A stretch of DNA of 10,169 nucleotides from UBA4615 sp044342535 (GTDB lineage: Bacteria > Pseudomonadota > Gammaproteobacteria > Burkholderiales > Burkholderiaceae_E), in NCBI GenBank assembly GCA_044342535.1, contig JBIIPQ010000138.1, forward strand, positions 1 to 10,169, in the 5' to 3' direction. A program made the position numbers and the translations under genes. Under the pieces are notes generated by a model, which had not been told where the DNA came from, made no database searches, and worked only from the letters and a program-made list of their open reading frames with translations. Of this stretch, positions 1 to 8,700 are shown in pieces (the stretch's first letter is position 1; each line of letters starts with the position of its first letter).

Positions 1-293
1 ACCCCAAGCTCGCGCAGCTCTGGTGGAAGAACGTGGCCGTCGCGGTGACGGGTGAAAAGTCCCCGCAGCAAGCCATGGACAGCCTGGCCGAAGAAATGGA
101 CGACGTGATGGCTCGTCTCGAACGTGCTGGCATGCCCCGTTGCCCGCCCAAGCTCAACCCGAAGGAAGACCCCTCCAAGTACTTGAGTGCCAAGGGTGCA
201 CCGTGGGCCAAGCTGGCCAACGAAAAGCCCAAGGGTGAAACCATCGCCTACGATGCGCTGCTCAATGCGTGGAAAGCCGGCAAGGTTCGTTGA
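1..293 (+). CDS. C-terminus of ABC transporter solute-binding protein, probably for glycerol (5' end outside window)
   Basis: The reading frame is open from base 3 of the window to TGA 291-293, so this is the last 96 residues of a longer protein; a GTG at 33 is internal. The visible part is helical and Lys/Glu-rich (WWKNVAVAVTGEKSPQQAMD, then WAKLANEKPKGETIAYDALL near the end), as in the C-terminal tail of large periplasmic sugar/polyol-binding proteins of ABC importers. From memory it resembles the binding protein of glycerol importers of the GlpSTPQV kind found in rhizobia and Burkholderiales. The glycerol assignment rests mainly on glpR and glpK lying directly downstream on the same strand. 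The protein would act in the periplasm, delivering substrate to a permease encoded to the left. The family call is fairly safe; the substrate is inferred. Confidence 0.7.
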   Translation, partial: PKLAQLWWKNVAVAVTGEKSPQQAMDSLAEEMDDVMARLERAGMPRCPPKLNPKEDPSKYLSAKGAPWAKLANEKPKGETIAYDALLNAWKAGKVR

Positions 294-325
294 TCCTATC
301 GGGTTGATGGTCTCTAGCCAGAAAC

Positions 326-357
326 GAGCGGCCGACTGCCCCGGGCAGCGGCCGCTC
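326..357 (+). terminator. Strong GC-rich hairpin after the transporter gene, probable terminator
   Basis: The arms 326-334 (GAGCGGCCG) and 349-357 (CGGCCGCTC) pair perfectly, and inside them CTGCCC 336-341 pairs with GGGCAG 343-348, leaving one bulged A at 335. The innermost pairs would open to form a real loop. It starts 32 bp after the stop codon of the transporter gene. No T-run follows (TTCGAGT), so it is not a classical intrinsic terminator. It may terminate, attenuate or protect the 3' end of the upstream mRNA. Confidence 0.6.
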
Positions 358-364
358 TTCGAGT

Positions 365-386
365 CCCCGTCGTGCACGCGACGGGG
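365..386 (+). promoter_or_regulatory. Perfect 8-bp inverted repeat just upstream of glpR
   Basis: CCCCGTCG (365-372) and CGACGGGG (379-386) are perfect inverted copies around a 6-base centre, ending 17 bp before the GTG start of glpR. It could be a second RNA hairpin in tandem with the one at 326-357, or a protein-binding site controlling glpR. It does not contain the TTCG/CGAA halves known for GlpR sites. A TAGAAT at 390-395 resembles a -10 box, but I see no matching -35. Confidence 0.35.
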
Positions 387-403
387 CATTAGAATCGGTC
401 ATC

Positions 404-1171
404 GTGTTCGCCATCAATCCCCGCCAGCAACGTCTGCTCGAGCGTGTCCGCCGCCACGGGTCGGTCTCGGTCGACGAACTGGCGCGCGAGCTGGGCGTCA
501 CGCCGCAGACGGTACGGCGTGACGTCGGACTGCTTTCCGACGCGGGGTTGCTGTCGCGCTTCCACGGCGGCGTCTCGCTGCCGGGCTCGACCACCGAGAA
601 CATCGGCTACCAGCAGCGTCAGCAGATCAACATCGAAGGCAAGCGTGTCATTGCGCGGGCGGTCGCCGAGCACGTGCCGGATGGCTGCTCGCTGTTCATG
701 AATATCGGCACCACCACCGAGGAGGTGGCGCGCGCGCTGCGCCATCACCGGGACCTGCGCATTGTCACGAACAACCTCAACGTCGCGGCGATCCTGTGCG
801 AGGGCGGCGACTTCGAGGTGCTGATCGCCGGCGGCAGCGTGCGGCCACGAGACCGCGCGATCGTCGGCGAGGCCACTGTGGACTTCATCCGGCAGTTCAA
901 GGTCGACATCGGCCTGATCGGTATCTCGGCGATCGAGGCCGATGGCACGCTGCGCGACTTCGACTACCGCGAGGTACGGGTCGCGCAGACCATCATCGAG
1001 CAGTCGCGCGAAGTCTGGCTTGCGGCCGATCATACGAAGTTCGGCCGGCATGCGATGGTCCAGCTCGCCCACCTGTCGCAGGTCGACGTGCTGTTCACCG
1101 ACGCGCCGCCGCCCGATGAGCTGCGAGCCCTGATGGCCGAATCGGAAGGCCGCATCGTGATCGCCGAATAA
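404..1171 (+). CDS. glpR: GlpR-type DeoR-family repressor of glycerol 3-phosphate metabolism
   Basis: This 255-residue protein matches E. coli GlpR (252 aa) along its whole length. The N-terminal winged helix-turn-helix spans about residues 6-57, with VTPQTVRRD (32-40) as recognition helix and FHGG (53-56) after it. The sugar-phosphate-sensing domain follows, with IGTT (101-104), TNNLNVA (122-128), AGG (142-144), GEATVDFI (155-162), and DHTKFGR (209-215) plus DAPPP (233-237) near the end. In known GlpR proteins glycerol 3-phosphate releases the repressor from operators of glp genes. The GTG at 404 is the only start that keeps the complete N-terminus; its ribosome-binding site is poor. glpK starts 37 bp after its stop, so the two genes are probably co-transcribed. 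Family and role are confident; its operators here are not proven. Confidence 0.93.
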   Translation: MFAINPRQQRLLERVRRHGSVSVDELARELGVTPQTVRRDVGLLSDAGLLSRFHGGVSLPGSTTENIGYQQRQQINIEGKRVIARAVAEHVPDGCSLFMNIGTTTEEVARALRHHRDLRIVTNNLNVAAILCEGGDFEVLIAGGSVRPRDRAIVGEATVDFIRQFKVDIGLIGISAIEADGTLRDFDYREVRVAQTIIEQSREVWLAADHTKFGRHAMVQLAHLSQVDVLFTDAPPPDELRALMAESEGRIVIAE

Positions 1172-1208
1172 ACGGCGACGCTGACGTACCGCGACGAGGA
1201 GACCGGAC

Positions 1209-2687
<1,479 letters not shown>

Positions 2688-2779
2688 CGCCGACCCTCGG
2701 ATCTCGGGAAAGCGTTCCTTTTGGTGCGGAGGCACCGGCGGCGTCCCTGAGTTCGGGGTCGTCGACCGGAGATGTGTCA

Positions 2780-2811
2780 GAACGCCGTTCGTGACCGAAT
2801 TCACGGCGTTC
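2780..2811 (+). promoter_or_regulatory. Inverted repeat with GlpR-like TTCG-N4-CGAA core upstream of the lipoprotein gene
   Basis: Two symmetric elements overlap here. GAACGCCGT (2780-2788) and ACGGCGTTC (2803-2811) are perfect inverted copies around a 14-bp centre, and across that centre TTCG (2788-2791), TGAC, CGAA (2796-2799) reproduces the core spacing of the E. coli GlpR operator (TTCG-N4-CGAA). It lies 59 bp before the lipoprotein start and 92 bp after glpK. It could be an operator, or an RNA hairpin ending the glp transcript, though no T-run follows. The operator reading is an inference from a short motif. Confidence 0.35.
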
Positions 2812-2870
2812 GTCGGCGATTGAAGCAATCCTCGATGACTCCGTCTTTCCGGCGAAGCCGAGGTCAACCG

Positions 2871-5800
2871 ATGAATGGCCGATTCAAGACCGTTTACGGC
2901 AGGCGGGCCATCGGTGCGCTGCTGCTGGCCCTTGCCGCCTGCGGACAGTCGCCGGAACCTCAGCCCGGAACGCAGACGACAGCCGAACCGCTCGGCAAAC
3001 CGGGCGCGCGGCAGGCCGCGAAGGCCCTCCAGGCAACGACCCCGCAGCAGGGCGGCGCCTGGAGCACTCCCTTCGACATGAACGTGATCGCGATCCACAT
3101 GGCGCTTCAGCCGAACGGATCGGTCCTCTACTACGGCAGCAATCGCGACGGTGGCCAGGACGGCACCCGGGAGTACGGATTCTGGGAGCCCTCGTCGAAG
3201 GACGAGCTCGGCAGCGTCACCATGCTGCCGAACGTCAACGGGACGAACACCTTCTGCAGCGCGCAGATCCTGTTGCAGGACGGCAGCACGCTGATCGCCG
3301 GGGGGCAGCGCACCGGCCCGGGGCAGGGGCTCGGCACCGCCGAATCGAACGTCGTCGATGGCGCGAGCCGTGCGATCTCGAAACGCTCCGCGCTGTTGCG
3401 TCCGCGATGGTATGCGTCGGCCACGACGCTGATGAACGGGGAGACCTACCTGCAGGGCGGTGCCGAGGGCAACGACTTACCGGAGATCCGCGGCAACGAC
3501 GGCGTTCACCGCCTGCTCAGCGGGGCCAACACGTCGGCCCTCTGGTACGCCTATCCCCGGAACTACATCGCACCGGATGGCCGCATCTTCGGCGTCGATG
3601 GCACCGCGAAGATGTACTTCGTGGACCCGGGCGGGAACGGGAGCCTGGTCCGGGCGGGTGAGCTGCCGAACACCGTATGGGGCGAGAAGTCCGCGATGGC
3701 GCAGTTCCGTCCCGGGCGCTTCCTCAAGCTGGGCGAGCAAACGCCCGAGGCGGTCGTCATCGACATCCGCGCAGGGTCGCCGAGCTTCAAGAAGACCGAG
3801 GCGCTGGCGAGCGCGCGAGCCGATGGCGTCGCGACCGTGCTGCCCGACGGTCGGGTCCTGATGACCGGAGGGAGCGGTCAGCACAACATCCTGGAGAGGG
3901 CCGTCAAGTCTGCCGAGGTTTGGAATCCGGTCACCGGCGAGTGGACCGTCGGACCGGCCCAGAGGAACGCCCGGCTCTACCACGGCTCGGCGCTGCTGTT
4001 GCAAGATGGCCGGGTGCTGGTCGCCGGCGGAGGGGCCTACGGTCCGCTCTCGAATCGCAACGGGGAGATCTACTCGCCGTCCTATCTGTTCGACGCGAGC
4101 GGTCGTCGTGCGACGCAGACCACCCTGGCCGCCGCGCCCACCGTGCTCGCGCCAGGCCGGTCGTTCGAGCTGCAGGTGGCCAGCGGCTCGGTCTCGCGGG
4201 TGACGCTGGTGCGGTTCGGCACGATGTCCCACTCCTGGAGTGGCGACCAGACCTTCGTCGACCTGCCGTTCCGCCCGAAGGCCGCCGGCGGAGCCGCCGT
4301 CGTCGCGCAGTTGCCCGCGCGGGCGACCCACACCCCCCCCGGCTTCTACCTGCTGTTCGCCTTCGACGAGCGCGGCGTGCCGTCGATCGGGCGTACGCTC
4401 CGGATCCTGCCGCCCGGCAGTGTCGCGACCGGCGACGACGTCTCTTCCCAAGTGCCGATGATCTCCCAGATCGCCGATCGAGCCTGGTCGGGCGGCCCCG
4501 CCACGATTCAGCCGTGGGGCTACAGCCCGCGCGGCCTGCCGCTGAGCTGGTCGGCGAGCGGGCTGCCGCCAGGCCTCGCGATCGACGCGAGCAATGGTGC
4601 GATCGCCGGAACGCCGAGCGCCCCCGGCGAGTATCACGTCACCGTCGCAGCCGACGACGGCACGTACGTCGGCAGCACCAGCTTCATCTGGTCGGTCAGT
4701 CCGCCGGAACTCCGGCTCGAGCCGCTGGTCTCGCCCGGGCCCGTTGCGGCCGGTGCGTCGGTGCGATTCCAGGCGCAGGCCTCCGGTCAGGGGCTCACTT
4801 ACGAATGGAACTTCGGTGACGGTTCGGCGACGACCGAGCGCAGGTCGTCGCCGAGTGTCGATCACGTCTTCCGATCCGCCGGGGTCTTCAACGTGACCGT
4901 GACGGCCTACGACCGGCTGGGACGGCCGGTCACCGCCACGTTCAGGCAGACCGTGACCGCCGTCAGCGCACTCCGGCCGGCGGCCCGCTCCTCGATGATC
5001 GCCTGGACGGGCGCCGGCGCGGGCGCCCGGATCTGGGTCGCGAATCCCGACTCCGACACCGTCACAGGCTTCGATGCCGCAAGCGGCGCGAGGGTCGCGG
5101 AGATCGCGGTGCCGCGCCAGCCGGTCACGCTCAGCGCCGCCGGCGACGGCCGACTCTGGGTGGCCAGCCGGCGAGGCGACGCGCTGACGGTGATCGATCC
5201 GACCAGCGCTTCGATCGTCCGGACGATCCCGATGGAGGCCGGGTCCTTGCCCTACGGCATCGTCGGCGATCCGGCGGGCAAGGCGATCTGGGTCGTGCTG
5301 GAGGGGCGGGGCCGGTTGATCCGCCATGACGCTGCGACCGGGCAGCAGAACGGCTCCGTGGATCTCGGACCGGACATCCGGCACGTCTCGGTCACCGGCG
5401 ATTCGTCCACGGTCCTGGTGTCGCGGTTCGTCACGCCCCCGCTGCCGGGCGAATCCACTGCGGCGGTGAAGGTCGCCGGGCGTGGCGGCGAGGTGTTGCG
5501 CGTCGATGCGGTCTCGCTCGCGCGGCTCGGCTCGGTAGTGCTCGGACACAGCGATCGCCCCGACTTCGAGAACAGCGGACGCGGCATCCCGAACTACCTC
5601 GGTGCGGTCGCGATCTCGCCCGATGGCCGACAGGCCTTCGTGCCGTCCAAGCAGGACAACGTCATGCGCGGCCGCCTGCGCGATGGCCGCGACCTCGACT
5701 TCCAGAACACGGTTCGAGCGGTCAGCTCGAGGATCGACTTGAGGACGATGACCGAGGATCCGGCGCAGCGGGTCGATCACGACAACGCCTCGGTGGCGAG

Positions 5801-8441
5801 CGCGGCGGCGTTCGATCCCAGCGGCACCCTGCTGTTCGTCGCGCTCGAGACCAGTCGGGAAATCGCGGTCGTCGATGCCTCGACGCGGGCGCAGCTCATG
5901 CGCATCGACACGGGACGCGCACCGCAGGGGCTGCTGGTCTCGCCCGACGGTGCGCGTCTGTACGTCGCGAACTTCATGGATCGCAGCGTCGGCGTCTACG
6001 ACCTGCAGCCGCTGCTGGCGCGCGGCCGCACCGAGTTGCCGCTGATCGCCACGCTGCAGAGCACCGGGGCGGAGAAGCTGTCCGCGCAGGTGCTTGCAGG
6101 CAAGAAGCTGTTCTACGATGCGCGCGATCCGCGGCTCGCTCGAGACGGCTACATGAGCTGCGCCACCTGTCACGCCGATGGCGGCCACGACGGGCGGACC
6201 TGGGACCTGACGGGCTTCGGGGAAGGCCTTCGCAACACGATCTCGCTGCGCGGTCGCGGCGGCATGCGCGCCGGACCGCTGCATTGGAGCGGCAACTTCG
6301 ACGAGGTGCAGGACTTCGAGGGTCAGATCCGCCAGTTGGCGGGCGGCTCGGGGCTGCTGTCCAACGACCTGTTCAAGGCGGGCACGCGCGGCCAGCCCTT
6401 GGGCGCACCGAAGGCGGGTCTGTCGGCGGATCTCGACGCCCTGGCGGCCTACGTGGGTTCGCTGGTCGAGGCGGACCCCGTTCCCCGGAGCTCCTGGATG
6501 TCGAATCCGACGGAATTCGCGAGAGCGCTGATGGGCCGCGCGGTGTTCACCGACCGCTGCGCGACTTGCCACGTCGGGACGATCGGTACGGACAGCGCGC
6601 CGGGCGGGGGTCACGACGTCGGAACGATCGCCGCATCGAGTGGCAAGCGGCTCGACGGTCGGCTCACCGGTCTGGACACGCCGCCGCTCACCGATGCCTG
6701 GCAGACCGCCCCCTACCTGCATGACGGCTCCGCGCCGACGATCGAGGCGGCGGTGCAGCGGCACGTGCCGGACCTGTCCGCCGACGACCTGCGCTCGGTC
6801 GCGGCCTTCGTGCGCGCCGGGGCGGTGGATCCGGAGCGCAGCGCTCGCCGGATGGAGGGTGCCGAGGTGACCGTGGCAGGTGTCGCGCGCGTCCTCCCGC
6901 ATGCTCAGGTGCAGTTGACCGACGGACCCTCGCAGCAAGCGGGTCTCTGGTCGGCCCAGCCGTGGCTGACGTCCCGACCCTTCACCACCTCGTTCGACTT
7001 CACGATCGACGGCAATCGGCCCCATGCCGACGGCATCGCCTTCGTGCTCCACGGAGGGCCGACGAACGCGATCGGCCTGGGTGGAGGCTGCTTGGGTGCC
7101 TGCGGACTGCCGAGCTGGCTCGCCGCGTCGCTGCATACCTGGAGCAACAACTCCGGGGGATGGGAGGGCGAGGGCCTGGGTCGGCCCCAGCGGCCACTGG
7201 GCTTCGAGGCGGGCAACGCACAGCGCATCGTCGGACGGATGTCGATCGCCTGGAATCCTCGCCAGAACCGGCTCTCGATGGCGGTGTCGATGCTGGTCGA
7301 CGGCACGCCGCGCCAGTTCACCGACAGCATGACGCTCGACCTGAGGGCGCGATTCGGCGAGCGGGTCACCGTCGGCATCACCGCCGCGACCGGGGCCGGC
7401 CACGCGCTGCAGCGCGTCTCGGGTTGGAGCGCCACGGCCGGCGTGGTGGCGCCGCGGCGCGAGGGACTGCGCGAAGACTTCGGCGGCTGGGCCGCGAGCG
7501 CGCCAGAGTGCGTGTCCTGGTCCGAGCAGCGGATCGACTGCATGGTCGTTGGTGGAGACGGTGCGCTGTACCAGCGCTGGAGCGACGACGCGGGCCAGCG
7601 ATGGGACGGATGGTATCGGCTTGGCGGCGCGCTCGCGACCGAACGTCCGTCATGTGTCTCGGTCGGCGAGAACCTGCTCGACTGCTTCGCGGTCGGCGTC
7701 GATCGCGCGCTCTGGCAACTGCGTTTCGACGGTGCGAGCTGGCTGCCGTGGCGCTCGCTCGGTGGTTGGTTGAGCGCCGCGCCCTCCTGCGTTGCCGCGT
7801 CCGGCGGGCGGATCGACTGCTTCGCGCGTGGTGGGGGAGAGGGCGCGCTCTGGATCAACAGCGCGGCTGGCGCGGGTGTGGTGAACTGGACGGGGTGGCG
7901 CTCGCTCGGTGGCGTGCTCGACTCGGCGCCGGTCTGCACGACCGACCTGAGCGGCGCCGCGCAGTGCTTCGCCCGCGGCCCCGACGGTGCGATGCGCCAG
8001 AGCTCGGCGAACGGACAGTGGCGCAGTCATGGCGGCTGGATCAAGGGCGAGCCCTCCTGCGCGACCCGTGCGGACGGGCTGACCTCGTGCTTCGTGCGCG
8101 GTGGCGACGACGGGCTGTGGCGGACCGACTTCGACGGCGTGAACTGGCGAGGCTGGCGTGCCGAGCCGGGTACGGCCGGACGGATGGGCGCCCCGCCGCG
8201 CTGCGTCGCGAACCGGGGGCGGGATGGCATCGACTGTGCGATCGTCTCGACCGATGGCGTGCTGAGGCTGTTCAGCCGCGATGAGGGCGGACCGCTCGAT
8301 GGAAGCTGGCCGATGCGAACGCTCGCCACCGGTCGCCTCGTCGAGGCTCCCGGCTGCGTCGCACGACGGGGTGCGGTCGATTGCGCGAGCCGTGAGAGCG
8401 CCACCCGGGCGGTGCAGGCGACCGGGGCGACCGTCGATTGA
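2871..8441 (+). CDS. Giant multidomain lipoprotein: copper-radical oxidase, propeller, di-heme cytochrome c and two lectin-type modules
   Basis: The product has 1856 residues. ATG 2871 is preferred because GAGGT (2860-2864) stands 6 bp before it and the protein then opens with a lipoprotein signal: basic N-terminus, hydrophobic stretch, lipobox LAAC with Cys24 followed by Gly-Gln, so outer-membrane or surface anchoring is likely. Domains: 25-60 linker; 61-514 galactose/glyoxal-oxidase-like kelch propeller plus C-terminal Ig-like domain, with C129 and Y181 (thioether pair), axial Y370, and H371 and H454 as copper ligands; 525-611 putative Ig (LPPGLAID, GTPSAPG); 612-698 PKD (WNFGDG); 705-1062 YVTN-type propeller; 1068-1323 di-heme cytochrome c peroxidase/MauG-like, hemes at 1097-1101 and 1230-1234, with LHWSGN and APYLHDGSAPT; 1332-1524 L-type lectin (ADGIAFVLHGG); 1537-1840 seven-bladed PLL/tectonin-like propeller. 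Copper-radical oxidases turn primary alcohols or aldehydes plus O2 into oxidised product and H2O2. Substrate, copper and heme occupancy are inferred. The one frame is open throughout with no sign of breakage. Confidence 0.88.
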   Translation: MNGRFKTVYGRRAIGALLLALAACGQSPEPQPGTQTTAEPLGKPGARQAAKALQATTPQQGGAWSTPFDMNVIAIHMALQPNGSVLYYGSNRDGGQDGTREYGFWEPSSKDELGSVTMLPNVNGTNTFCSAQILLQDGSTLIAGGQRTGPGQGLGTAESNVVDGASRAISKRSALLRPRWYASATTLMNGETYLQGGAEGNDLPEIRGNDGVHRLLSGANTSALWYAYPRNYIAPDGRIFGVDGTAKMYFVDPGGNGSLVRAGELPNTVWGEKSAMAQFRPGRFLKLGEQTPEAVVIDIRAGSPSFKKTEALASARADGVATVLPDGRVLMTGGSGQHNILERAVKSAEVWNPVTGEWTVGPAQRNARLYHGSALLLQDGRVLVAGGGAYGPLSNRNGEIYSPSYLFDASGRRATQTTLAAAPTVLAPGRSFELQVASGSVSRVTLVRFGTMSHSWSGDQTFVDLPFRPKAAGGAAVVAQLPARATHTPPGFYLLFAFDERGVPSIGRTLRILPPGSVATGDDVSSQVPMISQIADRAWSGGPATIQPWGYSPRGLPLSWSASGLPPGLAIDASNGAIAGTPSAPGEYHVTVAADDGTYVGSTSFIWSVSPPELRLEPLVSPGPVAAGASVRFQAQASGQGLTYEWNFGDGSATTERRSSPSVDHVFRSAGVFNVTVTAYDRLGRPVTATFRQTVTAVSALRPAARSSMIAWTGAGAGARIWVANPDSDTVTGFDAASGARVAEIAVPRQPVTLSAAGDGRLWVASRRGDALTVIDPTSASIVRTIPMEAGSLPYGIVGDPAGKAIWVVLEGRGRLIRHDAATGQQNGSVDLGPDIRHVSVTGDSSTVLVSRFVTPPLPGESTAAVKVAGRGGEVLRVDAVSLARLGSVVLGHSDRPDFENSGRGIPNYLGAVAISPDGRQAFVPSKQDNVMRGRLRDGRDLDFQNTVRAVSSRIDLRTMTEDPAQRVDHDNASVASAAAFDPSGTLLFVALETSREIAVVDASTRAQLMRIDTGRAPQGLLVSPDGARLYVANFMDRSVGVYDLQPLLARGRTELPLIATLQSTGAEKLSAQVLAGKKLFYDARDPRLARDGYMSCATCHADGGHDGRTWDLTGFGEGLRNTISLRGRGGMRAGPLHWSGNFDEVQDFEGQIRQLAGGSGLLSNDLFKAGTRGQPLGAPKAGLSADLDALAAYVGSLVEADPVPRSSWMSNPTEFARALMGRAVFTDRCATCHVGTIGTDSAPGGGHDVGTIAASSGKRLDGRLTGLDTPPLTDAWQTAPYLHDGSAPTIEAAVQRHVPDLSADDLRSVAAFVRAGAVDPERSARRMEGAEVTVAGVARVLPHAQVQLTDGPSQQAGLWSAQPWLTSRPFTTSFDFTIDGNRPHADGIAFVLHGGPTNAIGLGGGCLGACGLPSWLAASLHTWSNNSGGWEGEGLGRPQRPLGFEAGNAQRIVGRMSIAWNPRQNRLSMAVSMLVDGTPRQFTDSMTLDLRARFGERVTVGITAATGAGHALQRVSGWSATAGVVAPRREGLREDFGGWAASAPECVSWSEQRIDCMVVGGDGALYQRWSDDAGQRWDGWYRLGGALATERPSCVSVGENLLDCFAVGVDRALWQLRFDGASWLPWRSLGGWLSAAPSCVAASGGRIDCFARGGGEGALWINSAAGAGVVNWTGWRSLGGVLDSAPVCTTDLSGAAQCFARGPDGAMRQSSANGQWRSHGGWIKGEPSCATRADGLTSCFVRGGDDGLWRTDFDGVNWRGWRAEPGTAGRMGAPPRCVANRGRDGIDCAIVSTDGVLRLFSRDEGGPLDGSWPMRTLATGRLVEAPGCVARRGAVDCASRESATRAVQATGATVD
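7479..8390 (+). repeat. Seven coding tandem repeats with one cysteine pair each (PLL/tectonin-like propeller)
   Basis: This stretch encodes residues 1537-1840 of the lipoprotein. Each unit of about 41-51 residues follows the pattern P-x-C, about nine residues, C-F/A/M, (V/A)RG-x-DGALW, then W-x-x-W-R-S-L-G-G in the better units. The cysteine pairs are 1547/1557, 1595/1605, 1640/1650, 1689/1699, 1730/1740, 1778/1789 and 1829/1838. Units 2 to 5 are most regular; the sixth and seventh are more divergent. Seven units fit one closed seven-bladed propeller of the PLL/tectonin lectin type, which binds fucose or other sugars in studied members. Confidence 0.8.
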
Positions 8442-8457
8442 GCGGCGACGGGCGGCG

Positions 8458-8477
8458 CGCGCGCAGTAGGGCGCGCG
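8458..8477 (+). terminator. Small GC-only hairpin after the lipoprotein gene
   Basis: CGCGCGC (8458-8464) pairs with GCGCGCG (8471-8477) across the 6-base loop AGTAGG, starting 17 bp after the lipoprotein stop codon. There is no T-run, and alternating GC stretches form such pairs easily in GC-rich DNA, so the terminator role is weakly supported. Confidence 0.3.
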
Positions 8478-8510
8478 GCGGCCACCCGACGTCTCGGAGG
8501 GAGCGGGCGA

Positions 8511-8700
8511 GCAGCCGTCCATCTTCGACGTCGACCTGGGCATCGGCGGCGCTGTGCACGACGAGCAGCGGCACCTGCAGTGCTGCCACCGCATCGAGCG
8601 TTCGCTGTCGTCGCCACGGCACCAGGTAGGGCTGCACGCTCGGTCGGTACAGCGCGTGCAGCTCGGGCGGACCCTCGTCGGTCGTGCGCCCGGCCTGGAG
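8511..8700. repeat. Left copy of a 190-bp direct repeat
   Basis: It aligns without gaps with 9931-10120 at a constant offset of 1420 bases; counted by eye about 167 of 190 bases agree (about 88%). The longest identical runs include TCGACCTGGGCATCGGCGGC and the stretch 8633-8664 around CGGTCGGTACAGCGCGTGCA. Identity falls off sharply on the left of 8507-8511 and on the right of 8701. No terminal inverted repeats or target duplications are visible at the borders. Confidence 0.88.

Noticed and set aside
2707..2722. GGAA-AGCG-TTCC followed by TTTT after glpK, as a terminator
   Set aside because: A 4-bp stem with four Ts is too weak to support.
2772..2870. Longer N-terminus for the lipoprotein from upstream starts at 2772 or 2835
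   Set aside because: These would bury the lipoprotein signal behind a polar stretch, and only ATG 2871 has a well-placed ribosome-binding site.
3477..7403. Very long open frame on the minus strand (1308 codons) across the lipoprotein gene
   Set aside because: Its product is Arg/Gly/Asp-rich with no recognisable domain, and lies opposite a strand full of clear domains. Long antisense frames are common in GC-rich coding DNA.
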